NCBI GenBank assembly: GCA_030680695.1
Contig: JAUXUT010000149.1
Location: forward strand, 310,001 to 374,000
Length of the DNA stretch: 64,000 bases
Source of the DNA: a bacterium
GTDB taxonomy: Bacteria; Patescibacteria; Paceibacteria; UBA9973; UBA6065
Reading direction: 5' to 3'
Part shown: positions 1 through 7,607 of the stretch, piece after piece
Numbering within the stretch: the first letter of the stretch is position 1
How the letters are laid out: each line of letters opens with the position of its first letter
The notes under the pieces: model-generated
What the model saw: only the letters and a program-made list of their open reading frames with translations
Told to the model about the DNA's origin: nothing
The model's database searches: none
Position numbers and translations under genes: made by a program

Positions 1-1021
1 CCACTTTCACTTTGCCTGCCTTGTCGTCAAGGGCGATGAGATGCACAGCGAACGGCGCGACGGATTCTGGCCAGACGATACCTTTGTCGTCAGCAAGAGT
101 CTCGACGATGGCGCCCATGACGCGACCGGGACCAATGCCATACGATCCCATGACCACAGGTTTTGGCTTGCCATCTTCAGCAACATATGTGAGTTCGAAG
201 GCATCAGAGAATCGCGTGCCAAGAGAAAATATATTTCCCACCTCGACGGCTTTTTTCTCGACGAGTTTGGATCGGTCGAGGCCGAGGTCCTTGAGCACCG
301 CGTCGTCGAGAACTTCCTTGTTCACAGCGATTTTCTTTTCCTCGTCCACATAAATGAGATCTTCGCCGGCGTCCGTCACTGTCTGGAACTCGTGGGAAAA
401 TTTAGAAAACGAGCCACCAGTCGCAAACGTCACATATGTCCTGTCGCCGAGGCCGAGCCTCTCGAAAACGCGCACATACGCCGCCTTGGCCTTTTCATAA
501 AAATCAGCGTGCTCTGCCTCGTCTTTCGAAAACGAGTAGAGATCCTTCATAAGAAATTCGCGGCCGCGCATGATGCCGGACTTTGCCCGTTCCTCGTTTC
601 GGAACTTGGTCTGGAACTGGTACACCGCCGCAGGCAAATTGCGATACGAAGAAATGAAATCCTTCATGAGCGCGGTCAAAGGTTCTTCGTGCGTGAAGGC
701 AAGACCAGCCTCGGAACCATTTCTGAGTTTTGTTTTGAACCAGTTGTCTACGACTGCGTCAGACCATCGTCCGGTTTTTTCCCAGGTCGCCTTGTCCTGA
801 AGCGCGGTGAGCGAAACTTCCTGTCCGCCGATGGCGTTCATTTCCTCGCGAATTACGTCGACGATTTTGTTCATGACGCGCAGGCCGAGAGGCAGATACG
901 CATAAACGCCCGCCATCTCCTTGTATATGTATCCGCCGCGAATCAGAAGCTGCGCATTTTTGGCGACTTCGTCTTTTGGGGCTTCTTTGCGGGTCTTGGT
1001 GAAAAGTTTGCTTTGGCGCAT
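1..1021 (-). CDS. proS: Prolyl-tRNA synthetase, N-terminal part (runs off window)
   Basis: Charges tRNA-Pro with proline in the cytoplasm. The minus-strand frame starts at ATG 1021 (MRQSKLFTKTRKEAPKDEV) and stays open to base 1, giving about 340 residues. Class II features are visible: the N-terminal block 'LLIRGGYIYKEMAGVYAYLP', 'GLRVMNKIVDVIREEM', and near the window edge 'GIGPGRVMGAIVE' followed by 'DDKGIVWPESVAPF', the motif 3 region and the start of the anticodon-binding domain. The spacing between these blocks leaves no room for the large editing insertion of E. coli ProRS, so this is the short type. The C-terminal anticodon domain lies outside the window. A large plus-strand reading frame over the same bases is an antisense shadow. 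Confidence 0.95.
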   Translation of the reverse strand, partial: MRQSKLFTKTRKEAPKDEVAKNAQLLIRGGYIYKEMAGVYAYLPLGLRVMNKIVDVIREEMNAIGGQEVSLTALQDKATWEKTGRWSDAVVDNWFKTKLRNGSEAGLAFTHEEPLTALMKDFISSYRNLPAAVYQFQTKFRNEERAKSGIMRGREFLMKDLYSFSKDEAEHADFYEKAKAAYVRVFERLGLGDRTYVTFATGGSFSKFSHEFQTVTDAGEDLIYVDEEKKIAVNKEVLDDAVLKDLGLDRSKLVEKKAVEVGNIFSLGTRFSDAFELTYVAEDGKPKPVVMGSYGIGPGRVMGAIVETLADDKGIVWPESVAPFAVHLIALDDKAGKVKV

Positions 1022-1098
1022 CGGGTTTTGTCGCGTAGACGTAAATTATGGCTTGGTTGCTCAATGATAGCCTATCTGGCCGTATTTGTAAGGGGGAC

Positions 1099-1127
1099 TT
1101 GCTTTTTTTAGTGAAAGGTGATATAAT
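1099..1127 (+). promoter_or_regulatory. Sigma-70-type promoter with no gene behind it
   Basis: TTGCTT (1099-1104), a 17-base spacer and TATAAT (1122-1127) point rightwards. Initiation would fall near 1134. A rho-independent terminator follows at 1147-1172, so the expected transcript is only about 40 nt and encodes nothing obvious. Confidence 0.55.
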
Positions 1128-1146
1128 AGATAGAACAGCGTTAGTA

Positions 1147-1172
1147 AAGCCTCCCTTCCCGGGAGGTTTTTA
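1147..1172 (+). terminator. Rho-independent terminator
   Basis: CCTCCC-TTCCC-GGGAGG stem-loop followed by TTTTTA on the plus strand. It closes the orphan promoter at 1099-1127 after roughly 40 nt. It is not placed to terminate either flanking minus-strand gene. Confidence 0.7.
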
Positions 1173-1191
1173 TATACTCATTTTTCATTTG

Positions 1192-1226
1192 TGGAGTATT
1201 TGATGAAAAACGCATCAAATACTCCA
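1192..1226. repeat. Palindromic repeat, copy 1
   Basis: A near-perfect inverted repeat: 14-base arms at 1192-1205 and 1213-1226 around a 7-base loop (AAAAACG). The core TTTGATGAAAAA(C/T)GCATC is shared with 33166-33194. It lies downstream of the rseP stop (1288) on the minus strand and has no U-run, so it is not a standard terminator. Confidence 0.6.
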
Positions 1227-1287
1227 TCATTCGAAAAAATCGAGAATGGACCCCCGCCCGCCGTGCCGTGCCGTGCGGCAGAAACCG

Positions 1288-2388
1288 CTATATAAGCTTC
1301 GCGATGTCTTTGTATGTCACAAAGAGCATAAACAAGATGAGCAAGCCGAAGCCGAGAACATTGAGCGTGTTGGCAACGACCGGCTTGATTGGTCTCCTCG
1401 AGATAGCTTCGATGGCCACGAAAAGAATACGTCCTCCGTCGAGGGCCGGGAACGGAATGAGGTTGAGAACCGCCAAGTTCATGGATATGAAAGCCGTGAA
1501 CGAAAGGAGATATATGAAGCCGAGCGAGCTGGCGTCGCCAACCAGACGCGCGATTCCGACAGGACCTGCAACTTGTGACAAATCGGCCTCGCCCATGAAC
1601 GCATCCCTGATGAGTCCGTACAAATTCGCGGCGATGCCGACGAACATATCAACCGTGAGCTTGCCTCCTTCCCAGATTGCAAGGTGGATCGGCAGTTTGA
1701 CCTTGCCGGCAAGGTCCATGGCAATGCCAATGGCAAAGTTCGACGTCGAAGAAACTTGTTCTGGCGTCACTGTGAGGGCGAGCGGCGCCCCGTTGCGCAA
1801 TACTTCAAGGCCGAGCGCCGATCCGTCCGAAGAACGAACAGCACTTTGGACTTCCTCGACTGTGGCGACGACCGAAGTTGCGGCACTGCCAGATTTGATA
1901 CCGATGAATGAGTCGCCAGGCATGATTCCGGCGCGCGCTGCAGGTGATCCCTCGAGAACTTCGATAACCATCACATGCTTGTCTATGACGTACTTGGAAG
2001 AATTATCCGAAACAGACGTGGTCATGCCCGAAAGATATGCGATGGAAAACAAGGCCCATGCGAATACGATGTTGAATATCACACCCGAAGCCAGGATGAG
2101 CGCCTGCTTCCATCGGGCGATATTTGAAAAACTGCGTGGATCCTTGGCGCCGTTCGCCGCAGCCGGATCTTCATCTGGATTCTCGCCAAATATTTTTACG
2201 TATCCGCCGAATGGGATGAGGTTAAAAGAGTACAGCGTCTCGCCCACTTTTTTCTTGAACAAGCGCGGCGGAAAACCGATAGCGAACTCGTCAACGCGCA
2301 CGCCGAATCTCTTGGCTGCAAGAAAATGGCCGAGCTCGTGAACAAACACGAGGACCGAGAGGATAACGAGAAAAAGTATGACGGACAT
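1288..2388 (-). CDS. rseP: Site-2 intramembrane metalloprotease, RseP/MmpA family
   Basis: A 366-residue M50 protease that cleaves single-pass membrane substrates, typically anti-sigma factors or signal peptides, inside the membrane. The zinc-binding motif HELGH is at about residue 18 in the first membrane segment ('VFVHELGHFLAAKRFG'). A PDZ domain follows in the middle ('VIEVLEGSPAARAGIMPGD'). The second metal-ligand motif 'NLIPFPALDGGRI' lies near residue 310 in the third membrane segment. Length matches the family with one PDZ domain. It follows frr with a 5-base gap, so the two are probably co-transcribed. An anti-sigma-like membrane protein (15198-15896) in this window is one conceivable substrate, but nothing links them directly. 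Confidence 0.95.
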   Translation of the reverse strand: MSVILFLVILSVLVFVHELGHFLAAKRFGVRVDEFAIGFPPRLFKKKVGETLYSFNLIPFGGYVKIFGENPDEDPAAANGAKDPRSFSNIARWKQALILASGVIFNIVFAWALFSIAYLSGMTTSVSDNSSKYVIDKHVMVIEVLEGSPAARAGIMPGDSFIGIKSGSAATSVVATVEEVQSAVRSSDGSALGLEVLRNGAPLALTVTPEQVSSTSNFAIGIAMDLAGKVKLPIHLAIWEGGKLTVDMFVGIAANLYGLIRDAFMGEADLSQVAGPVGIARLVGDASSLGFIYLLSFTAFISMNLAVLNLIPFPALDGGRILFVAIEAISRRPIKPVVANTLNVLGFGLLILFMLFVTYKDIAKLI

Positions 2389-2393
2389 AGTTG

Positions 2394-2945
2394 TTATCCA
2401 AGTATCTCCTTTTCCTTCTTAACGAGCATCTCTGCAAGACGCTTGTTCGATTCATCAACGAGCTTCTGGGCATCTGCCTTGAAGCGGAACTTCTCGTCCT
2501 CGCCCATGCCGCCTTCCTTTTCCTTATTGTCTATGTCTGCGTTTACCTCATCGCGATGCTTCCTTACCTGAATCTTGGCCTGTTCAAGTTTTTCTTTGGC
2601 CATTTTCACAATTTCCTGGCGGCGCTCACCGGTCAAATCTGGGAACGAGACGCGAATGCCCTTGTCATCAACCGCGACAGAGAGGCCGAGGTTTGCGACG
2701 ATGATGGACTTTTCAATGGCCTTGATAAGACCTTGATCCCACGGCGCGATGCGAATGGTTCGAGCATCTTCGTTCGCAATGCTCGCCACCTGATTGATAG
2801 CCATATCAGACCCGTATGCGTCAACGCGCACACTGTCGAGTATCGAAGGGTTGGCGCGGTTAGTTCGAATGGTGCTGAGCTCCTTTTGAAGCCAAGTTTC
2901 CGTGCTCGCAAGATTAGCTTTGATGGCGGTGAAGTTGTATTGCAT
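2394..2945 (-). CDS. frr: Ribosome recycling factor
   Basis: Splits post-termination ribosomes together with EF-G. The protein has 183 residues, the usual length. Diagnostic blocks are 'ELSTIRTNRANPSILDSVRV', 'INQVASIANEDARTIRIAPW', 'GIRVSFPDLTGERRQEIVK', and the long C-terminal helical hairpin 'RKHRDEVNADIDNKEKEGGM'. A TAATAT hexamer lies six bases upstream of the ATG, so the mRNA may be leaderless. rseP follows immediately. Confidence 0.97.
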   Translation of the reverse strand: MQYNFTAIKANLASTETWLQKELSTIRTNRANPSILDSVRVDAYGSDMAINQVASIANEDARTIRIAPWDQGLIKAIEKSIIVANLGLSVAVDDKGIRVSFPDLTGERRQEIVKMAKEKLEQAKIQVRKHRDEVNADIDNKEKEGGMGEDEKFRFKADAQKLVDESNKRLAEMLVKKEKEILG

Positions 2946-2967
2946 ATAGTGATATTAACATCCGGGC

Positions 2968-3642
2968 CTACCCTAAGTCTAATAATGCCGCACGTTCAAG
3001 AACGAGCTTAACCGACGGAGCACGGTCTTTGAGATATGCCGACAGACCCACGATTTCTTTCACAGCATGGGCTCGCACCGGTCCGGCTTTTTCGAGGCTA
3101 TCGCCGCGCAGTTCTGTAATAAGCGAGGCGAGGAAACCTTCGGCTTTGGCTTTGTCCTTCTCTTCTATAATGCCAGCCACTGCCGCAAGACGATCCTTTG
3201 GCGACATCTTTACGAAAGCTTTCGCGTCTATGCTGAGCGCCGCGTCACCCGTCAATCCCGCCGATTCATGCGCAATGATGACCATGCGAGATCGCAGAGT
3301 TGGCAAAAGGATGCGCCGCGTCGGGGCGATGACAAAAAAATGCGTGCCAGTGGTCGGCTCTTCAAAAACTTTTAGAAGCGAATTCTGCGCCTCGTTGGTA
3401 ATCGCACCCGTAGAAACTATGAATACCTTGCGATCGCCCATGACCGGACGCATGGATTGCATGTCTTGCAGGGCGCGTCCTTCGTCAATGCCGAATGACT
3501 CGTATATCGCATAATGCACGTCCGGATGTCCGGCACGCACAATACCAAGTCCTTCTGACAAGAATGCATCAAGCGAAGCGAGCACGGCTTCCCGCTCGCC
3601 TTCGATGAAATATGCGTGATGGAGGGCCTTCGGATCAAACAT
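2968..3642 (-). CDS. holB: DNA polymerase III delta-prime-like clamp-loader subunit
   Basis: A 224-residue AAA+ like protein of the clamp loader, which works with DnaX to load the sliding clamp. Visible: 'HAYFIEGEREAVLASLDAFL' at the N-terminus, where a Walker A loop is absent as expected for delta-prime; 'NSLLKVFEEPTTGTHFFVIA', the sensor 1 and SRC neighbourhood; and 'ILLPTLRSRMVII'. I chose ATG 3642 because TATACT (3654-3649) ends six bases before it and the family similarity begins there. A longer frame from TTG 3870 adds 76 residues that look unlike any clamp-loader protein and overlap a structured RNA. The C-terminal collar domain is short. Confidence 0.8.
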   Translation of the reverse strand: MFDPKALHHAYFIEGEREAVLASLDAFLSEGLGIVRAGHPDVHYAIYESFGIDEGRALQDMQSMRPVMGDRKVFIVSTGAITNEAQNSLLKVFEEPTTGTHFFVIAPTRRILLPTLRSRMVIIAHESAGLTGDAALSIDAKAFVKMSPKDRLAAVAGIIEEKDKAKAEGFLASLITELRGDSLEKAGPVRAHAVKEIVGLSAYLKDRAPSVKLVLERAALLDLG

Positions 3643-3654
3643 GTGTTGAGTATA

Positions 3655-3836
3655 GCAAAATAAAAGGCCACATCTGGAAGATGCAGCCTCAGGAGCTACG
3701 GTGCGCCATTTTGTTGGATGTCGGCTTGCGCCAACACGGGCGACATATGTAAATCGTTGCTGGATCCCGAATCTGAGCGATCGATCCCCGAGAAAACCCG
3801 TTTCGCCGACAAGGTGTCGAACGCTGAAGAACTCCC
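3655..3836 (-). ncRNA. Unidentified structured RNA 2 (minus strand)
   Basis: On the minus strand, TTGACA (3870-3865), a 16-base spacer and TAATCT (3848-3843) form a promoter. A hairpin at 3688-3666 (GGC-CATCT stem) followed by a broken U-run TTTTATTTT forms a terminator. Between them the RNA can fold into compact hairpins, including TGTTGGC-GCAA-GCCGACA with a GNRA loop and CGTT-CGAC-ACCTT-GTCG-GCGA-AACG. I see no convincing reading frame. It matches no family I recognise: no RNase P, tmRNA, 6S or SRP core motif was found. Confidence 0.5.
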
Positions 3837-3909
3837 GTATTGAGATTACTCTGCGTTCACATCTTGTCAAACACCCTCCTTATCATTTATCCAAGCTCGT
3901 CATTTCCAT

Positions 3910-4132
3910 AAAAAAGGCGCGATCCGTAGATCGCGCCATTCGGCACCCCTTGCGGGGCACCTAACACCTCGAGTAACGTCCCTGGACGTAGCTACTCGAT
4001 TTTTTCCGAATCTGTATTACCGCAAGCGCCGCGCCTGGCTTGACGTCTAAGCGTAGCAGGGAGGGTGTACCAGACTGAGGTTGAGCTGCCCGAAGGCTAG
4101 CGACTAACCGGGGACAAAGACCGAAGTGCTGG
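3910..4132 (-). ncRNA. Unidentified structured RNA 1 (minus strand)
   Basis: TTGACA (4166-4161) starts one base past the mreB stop; with a 16-base spacer and TAATAT (4144-4139) it makes a good promoter. The transcript of about 220 nt ends at a strong terminator: GGCGCGATC-cgta-GATCGCGCC (3916-3937), then six U. Internal pairing is extensive: TACCAG with CTGGTA closes a 5' domain containing a UUCG-capped GCC/GGC hairpin; GCTAC with GTAGC closes a second domain; a GCCCC-GCAA-GGGGTGC hairpin sits near the 3' end. No open frame of useful length is present. Family unknown. Confidence 0.6.
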
Positions 4133-4138
4133 TATTGG

Positions 4139-4166
4139 ATATTACTCAGTGCCCAATATTTGTCAA
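4139..4166 (-). promoter_or_regulatory. Promoter of structured RNA 1
   Basis: TTGACA at 4166-4161 is a perfect -35 hexamer; TAATAT at 4144-4139 is the -10, spacer 16. It begins directly after the mreB stop codon, so the RNA has its own promoter in addition to possible read-through from mreB. Confidence 0.65.
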
Positions 4167-5180
4167 CTACCTCTTGGACATGATCGTCTTCTTGTAGACG
4201 TCGAGATGATCAAGGGCGATGCCGGTTCCCTTGGCAACGCAGTAAAGAGGATCTTCGGCGAGAATTGCCTTTACACCCGTGCGGCGGAATACAAGTTCTG
4301 GAAGATTGCGGAGCATGGATGATCCGCCGGTCATAATGATACCGTGGTCGATGATGTCTGATGCAAGTTCAGGCGGAGTTTCCTGAAGTACGTCTTTGAT
4401 GGCCTTAATCATGTCACGCAATTCCTTGCCGATAGCCTTCACAACTTCGTTGGTCTTGATTTCGGTCGAGCGTGGCAGACCAGACAAAAAGTCGCGGCCT
4501 TTAATAATCATGACAAGCTCTTCTTCGAGGGGCACAGCCGAACCAATCTGTATTTTTATATCTTCTGCAGTCTTGTCACCAATGGCGAGATTAAAAGTTT
4601 TCTTGATGTAATCAGCGATCGCCGCATCAATGCGATTGCCCGCGCATTTTACGGATGTTGATGCGACAATGCCTCCAAGAGAAATCACAGCGACGTCGGT
4701 CGTTCCTCCACCGATGTCAACGACCATGTGTCCTTGCGCCTCTTGAATCGGAATTCCTGCGCCGATGGCGGCGAGAATCGGCTCCTTCACGACATATGCG
4801 GACTTGGCACCTGCCTTCACAGCCGCCTCGACAACGGCGCGACGTTCAGTCGATGTGATGCCTGCAGGAACAGACACGAGGACTTCAGGCTTCCAGATGT
4901 TCCACTTGCCCAAGGCCTTGTCTATGAAATATCTGAGCATCGCTTCGGTCACGCGGTAATCCGCGATAACGCCGTCCTTCATCGGTCGATACGCAATAAT
5001 CGATTCCGGCGTACGGCCGATCATCTGTTTTGCCTCGACGCCTACGGCGAGAACCCTGTTGTCCTGTTCGGATACGGCTACAACCGACGGCTCGTTTAAG
5101 ATAATCCCCTTGCCAGGAATAAACACGAGCGTATTAGCCGTGCCGAGGTCTATACCGAGTTTTTTCGCGAATAAGGCCAT
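4167..5180 (-). CDS. mreB: Rod-shape actin homologue MreB
   Basis: Bacterial actin that organises lateral cell-wall synthesis at the inner membrane face. The 337 residues match the family. Phosphate 1 motif 'IDLGTANTLVF' (about 10-20), 'VSVPAGITSTERRAV', phosphate 2 'MVVDIGGGTTDVAVISLGG' (about 155-173) and the adenosine motif 'HGIIMTGGSSMLRNLPELV' are all present. The start ATG 5180 has a TATAGT hexamer at 5217-5212, giving a leader of about 26 nt. No mreC or mreD follows; instead the gene is followed by the structured RNA promoter. Confidence 0.97.
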   Translation of the reverse strand: MALFAKKLGIDLGTANTLVFIPGKGIILNEPSVVAVSEQDNRVLAVGVEAKQMIGRTPESIIAYRPMKDGVIADYRVTEAMLRYFIDKALGKWNIWKPEVLVSVPAGITSTERRAVVEAAVKAGAKSAYVVKEPILAAIGAGIPIQEAQGHMVVDIGGGTTDVAVISLGGIVASTSVKCAGNRIDAAIADYIKKTFNLAIGDKTAEDIKIQIGSAVPLEEELVMIIKGRDFLSGLPRSTEIKTNEVVKAIGKELRDMIKAIKDVLQETPPELASDIIDHGIIMTGGSSMLRNLPELVFRRTGVKAILAEDPLYCVAKGTGIALDHLDVYKKTIMSKR

Positions 5181-5274
5181 GGTTTTGCGTTGGGTCTGGT
5201 TTAGCGCCCTAACTATACGCTTTTATGGCGTTTTGGCGATAGTTGACACAACTTCGCGTTGGCAGTAGAAATGT

Positions 5275-5664
5275 ATGGAAACCCCGTACGATTTTATGAG
5301 AAAGATACTCGGTTATGTGAGCTACATCACGGCTGAGGCGGACGAAGCGGTACTTGCCCTTGGGTGCACGCAGGAAGAACGTAGGATGAAATTTATGGCG
5401 TTCTACCGGGGCCTCCTTATCGAGGTTCCGAACTTCGCGAGCTACGTGAAGGCCCTTCCATCAGTTTGCACAATGGACGAACGCTTGCGATTGATGGTGA
5501 ACCTCTGGGCTGCCCTCGAACATGAAAAACTCGACGGGCACAGTGAAATCATGAGTTCAATTCTTGGTATGCAAGCATGCCACGAAGCGAGTCTTGTGAA
5601 GTTCGTCCAAGGTAAACCGAAAACTATCCGGCGCTGCCTCGAATATCTAGAGCTCCTGTTCTAG
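5275..5664 (+). CDS. Conserved-looking hypothetical protein, 129 aa
   Basis: I do not recognise a family. The predicted protein is soluble and helical with regular hydrophobic spacing, four cysteines and no signal peptide or membrane segment. TTGACA (5243-5248), a 17-base spacer and a weak TAGAAA (5266-5271) lie just upstream; ATG 5275 starts three bases after the -10, so translation may instead begin at ATG 5296. It is divergent from mreB, sharing a 94-base intergenic region. A terminator follows at 5711-5740. Confidence 0.6.
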   Translation: METPYDFMRKILGYVSYITAEADEAVLALGCTQEERRMKFMAFYRGLLIEVPNFASYVKALPSVCTMDERLRLMVNLWAALEHEKLDGHSEIMSSILGMQACHEASLVKFVQGKPKTIRRCLEYLELLF

Positions 5665-5710
5665 GCTCGCTGGGATTTGTCACCGTCCGCCTCGCCCCAC
5701 CACTCAAGAC

Positions 5711-5740
5711 CGCCTTCCCTTACGGGTTGGCGGTTTTTTC
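5711..5740 (+). terminator. Rho-independent terminator
   Basis: CCGCC and GGCGG arms around a loop of about 14 bases, followed by TTTTTT. It lies between the orphan at 5275-5664 and the promoter of the HTH-MurA gene. Confidence 0.7.
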
Positions 5741-5766
5741 ATAGCGTATATGCTATACTTCCCGAC

Positions 5767-7323
5767 ATGAAAACGCCCACCAAAGCCTTGACCTCTATCG
5801 GCTCGATGATTACCCATCTGCGTGAAGACAGGCGCATGACCCAAGGCGAGCTTGGCAAGAAAATAGGCACGACCCAGTCTGCTATCGCCCGTATCGAAAA
5901 GGGCGAGCAGAACCTCTCGACCGAAACTCTGGCGAAAATTAGCGCGGCCCTCGGTCAGGAAATCGTTTCCCTCGCCCGCGGTGGCACGGTCAATTTCCGC
6001 ATCAAGGGCGGCCATCCTCTTTCTGGCACGATCAAAGTCCGCACTTCCAAAAACGGCGCTGTGGGCGTGATGTGCGCCTCGCTCATGAACAAGGGAACGA
6101 CTGTCATCAAGAACGCACCAAAAATCGAAGAGGTGAATCGCATCATCGAAGTCTTCGAATCAATCGGCGTGAAAGTCGAGTGGCGCGGAGACCGCGGACA
6201 GGACCTCGCCATTACCCCACCGGCAACCTTTGCAATGAAATCTATTGCATATGATTCGGCGGCCAAAACAAGGAGCGTGGTAATGATGCTCGGCTCGCTC
6301 ATACATCGCATGACAAAGTTTGATCTGCCTCAGGCGTCCGGTTGCCGTCTCGGCTCGCGCACAATCCAGCCGTATGTGTTCGCTCTCGAAAAGCTTGGTG
6401 TTTCTATCAAAACCTCATCGAAATATTACGAGGTATCGCACAAAGGCCTGAAGAAAAATCGAGAAATCATCATGTACGAGGCCGGTGATACTGTGACCGA
6501 AGCCGTGCTCATGGCGGCGGCACTTATCCCGGGCACAACTACGATCAAATTCGCCTCGGCCAATTACCAGGTCCAAGATGTCTGTTTTTATCTCGAACTT
6601 CTCGGTGCAAAAATTGATGGCATTGGTACCTCGACCATGGTAGTCCACGGCATCGACCCAAAAACACTTGGCAAGGACGGTTTGAAAAAAGATGTCGAGT
6701 ATTCCCTTTCCGAAGACCCGATCGAGGCCATGTCTCTTATCACGGCAGCAATCATCACCAAGTCATCTATCACGATCGAGCGATGCCCGATTGATTTCCT
6801 TGAATTGGAATTGCTCAAGCTCGAAAAGATGGGATTCAAATATAAATTCCTCAAACGATACAAGGCCGACAACGGCAGAACGAACCTTGTGGACATCAAG
6901 ACATTTTCGTCAAAGCTCAAAGCCCTCGACGAGAAAATCCACGCCCAACCATATCCTGGCATCAACATGGACAACTTGCCGTTCTTTGCGGTCATTGCAA
7001 CTCAGGCCGAAGGACAGACATTTATTCACGACTGGGTGTACGAGGAACGCGCTATTTATTATAAAGAACTCGACAAGCTGCGCGCGGAAACAATTCTCGC
7101 TGATCCGCATCGCTTTTATGTGAAGGGTCCGACCAAGCTCAAAGCGACCGAGGTCGTCTGCCCTCCTGCCTTGCGTCCGTCTGTCATTATCATGCTTGGT
7201 ATGCTCGCGGCCGAAGGCACATCCGTATTGCGCAACGTGTACAACATCAATCGCGGATACGAAGACCTCGCCAATCGTCTCAATTCCATCGGCGCAAAAA
7301 TCGAAACCTTCCGCGATCTTTAA
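5767..7323 (+). CDS. murA: HTH-MurA fusion: UDP-GlcNAc 1-carboxyvinyltransferase with N-terminal XRE domain
   Basis: The main domain is MurA, which transfers enolpyruvate from PEP to UDP-GlcNAc, the first step of peptidoglycan synthesis. Residues about 10-65 form a Cro/XRE helix-turn-helix ('MTQGELGKKIGTTQSAIARI' as the recognition region). The MurA part starts near residue 75. Catalytic features remain: KN in 'TSKNGAVGVM', the PEP-binding cysteine with following arginine in 'SGCRLGSRT', aspartate in 'PGINMDNLPFF', and 'NRGYEDLANRL' near the end. Total length is 518 against about 420 for MurA alone. Start ATG 5767 has TATACT (5754-5759) seven bases upstream, so the mRNA is probably leaderless. 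The fusion suggests DNA binding by a cell-wall enzyme or a dedicated paralogue. Confidence 0.9.
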   Translation: MKTPTKALTSIGSMITHLREDRRMTQGELGKKIGTTQSAIARIEKGEQNLSTETLAKISAALGQEIVSLARGGTVNFRIKGGHPLSGTIKVRTSKNGAVGVMCASLMNKGTTVIKNAPKIEEVNRIIEVFESIGVKVEWRGDRGQDLAITPPATFAMKSIAYDSAAKTRSVVMMLGSLIHRMTKFDLPQASGCRLGSRTIQPYVFALEKLGVSIKTSSKYYEVSHKGLKKNREIIMYEAGDTVTEAVLMAAALIPGTTTIKFASANYQVQDVCFYLELLGAKIDGIGTSTMVVHGIDPKTLGKDGLKKDVEYSLSEDPIEAMSLITAAIITKSSITIERCPIDFLELELLKLEKMGFKYKFLKRYKADNGRTNLVDIKTFSSKLKALDEKIHAQPYPGINMDNLPFFAVIATQAEGQTFIHDWVYEERAIYYKELDKLRAETILADPHRFYVKGPTKLKATEVVCPPALRPSVIIMLGMLAAEGTSVLRNVYNINRGYEDLANRLNSIGAKIETFRDL

Positions 7324-7422
7324 TCGCGCACATGCATATAGTCATGTCTAGGTAATACCGACTACGTTCACGCGTAATATAGGGTAAGGGGCGGACATCC
7401 GCCTCCCTAAGCGACAAACCCT

Positions 7423-7578
7423 ATGAAAGAACTAATCCCTTCGCCTATCCAGAACGACCTATACAGGCTTGTCATCCTCCACGATTCATTCGGCCGTATC
7501 CTCCATCAGCACACAATCCGCCTGCCCGCGCCGGAAATCGATATATCAGAAACCTCGAAGCCGGAGGACGGCGCCTAG
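7423..7578 (+). CDS. Small hypothetical protein, 51 aa
   Basis: ATG 7423 opens a 51-residue frame (MKELIPSPIQNDLYRLVILH...) ending at TAG 7576-7578. Codon use resembles the neighbours. A TAATAT-like box lies about 45 bases upstream, followed by a GGCGGA-cat-TCCGCC hairpin in the leader. No family recognised. It sits between the HTH-MurA gene and the YciF-like gene, 29 bases before the latter. Confidence 0.4.
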   Translation: MKELIPSPIQNDLYRLVILHDSFGRILHQHTIRLPAPEIDISETSKPEDGA

Positions 7579-7607
7579 AGGTCTCCTTACCATTAACGCC
7601 ACCAATA

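Noticed and set aside
41..1111. Long plus-strand open frame opposite proS
   Set aside because: It is antisense to clear synthetase motifs; its translation resembles no protein. Similar long antisense frames opposite gyrB, rnr and smc were rejected for the same reason.
3666..3688. TGGAAGATGCAGCC resembling the SRP RNA GGAA-loop domain
   Set aside because: The pairing gives a simple terminator stem (GGC-CATCT) and lacks the asymmetric AGCAG loop of SRP RNA; the U-run fits a terminator on the other strand.
3640..3870. Long N-terminal extension of holB from TTG 3870 after an AGGAGG-like stretch
   Set aside because: The 76 extra residues resemble no clamp-loader sequence, the region carries promoter and hairpin features of an RNA, and TATACT sits six bases before ATG 3642.
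3990..4040. GCGGTAATACAGA in structured RNA 1, similar to the 16S rRNA 530 loop
   Set aside because: Only about a dozen bases match; flanking 16S sequence is absent. Taken as chance.
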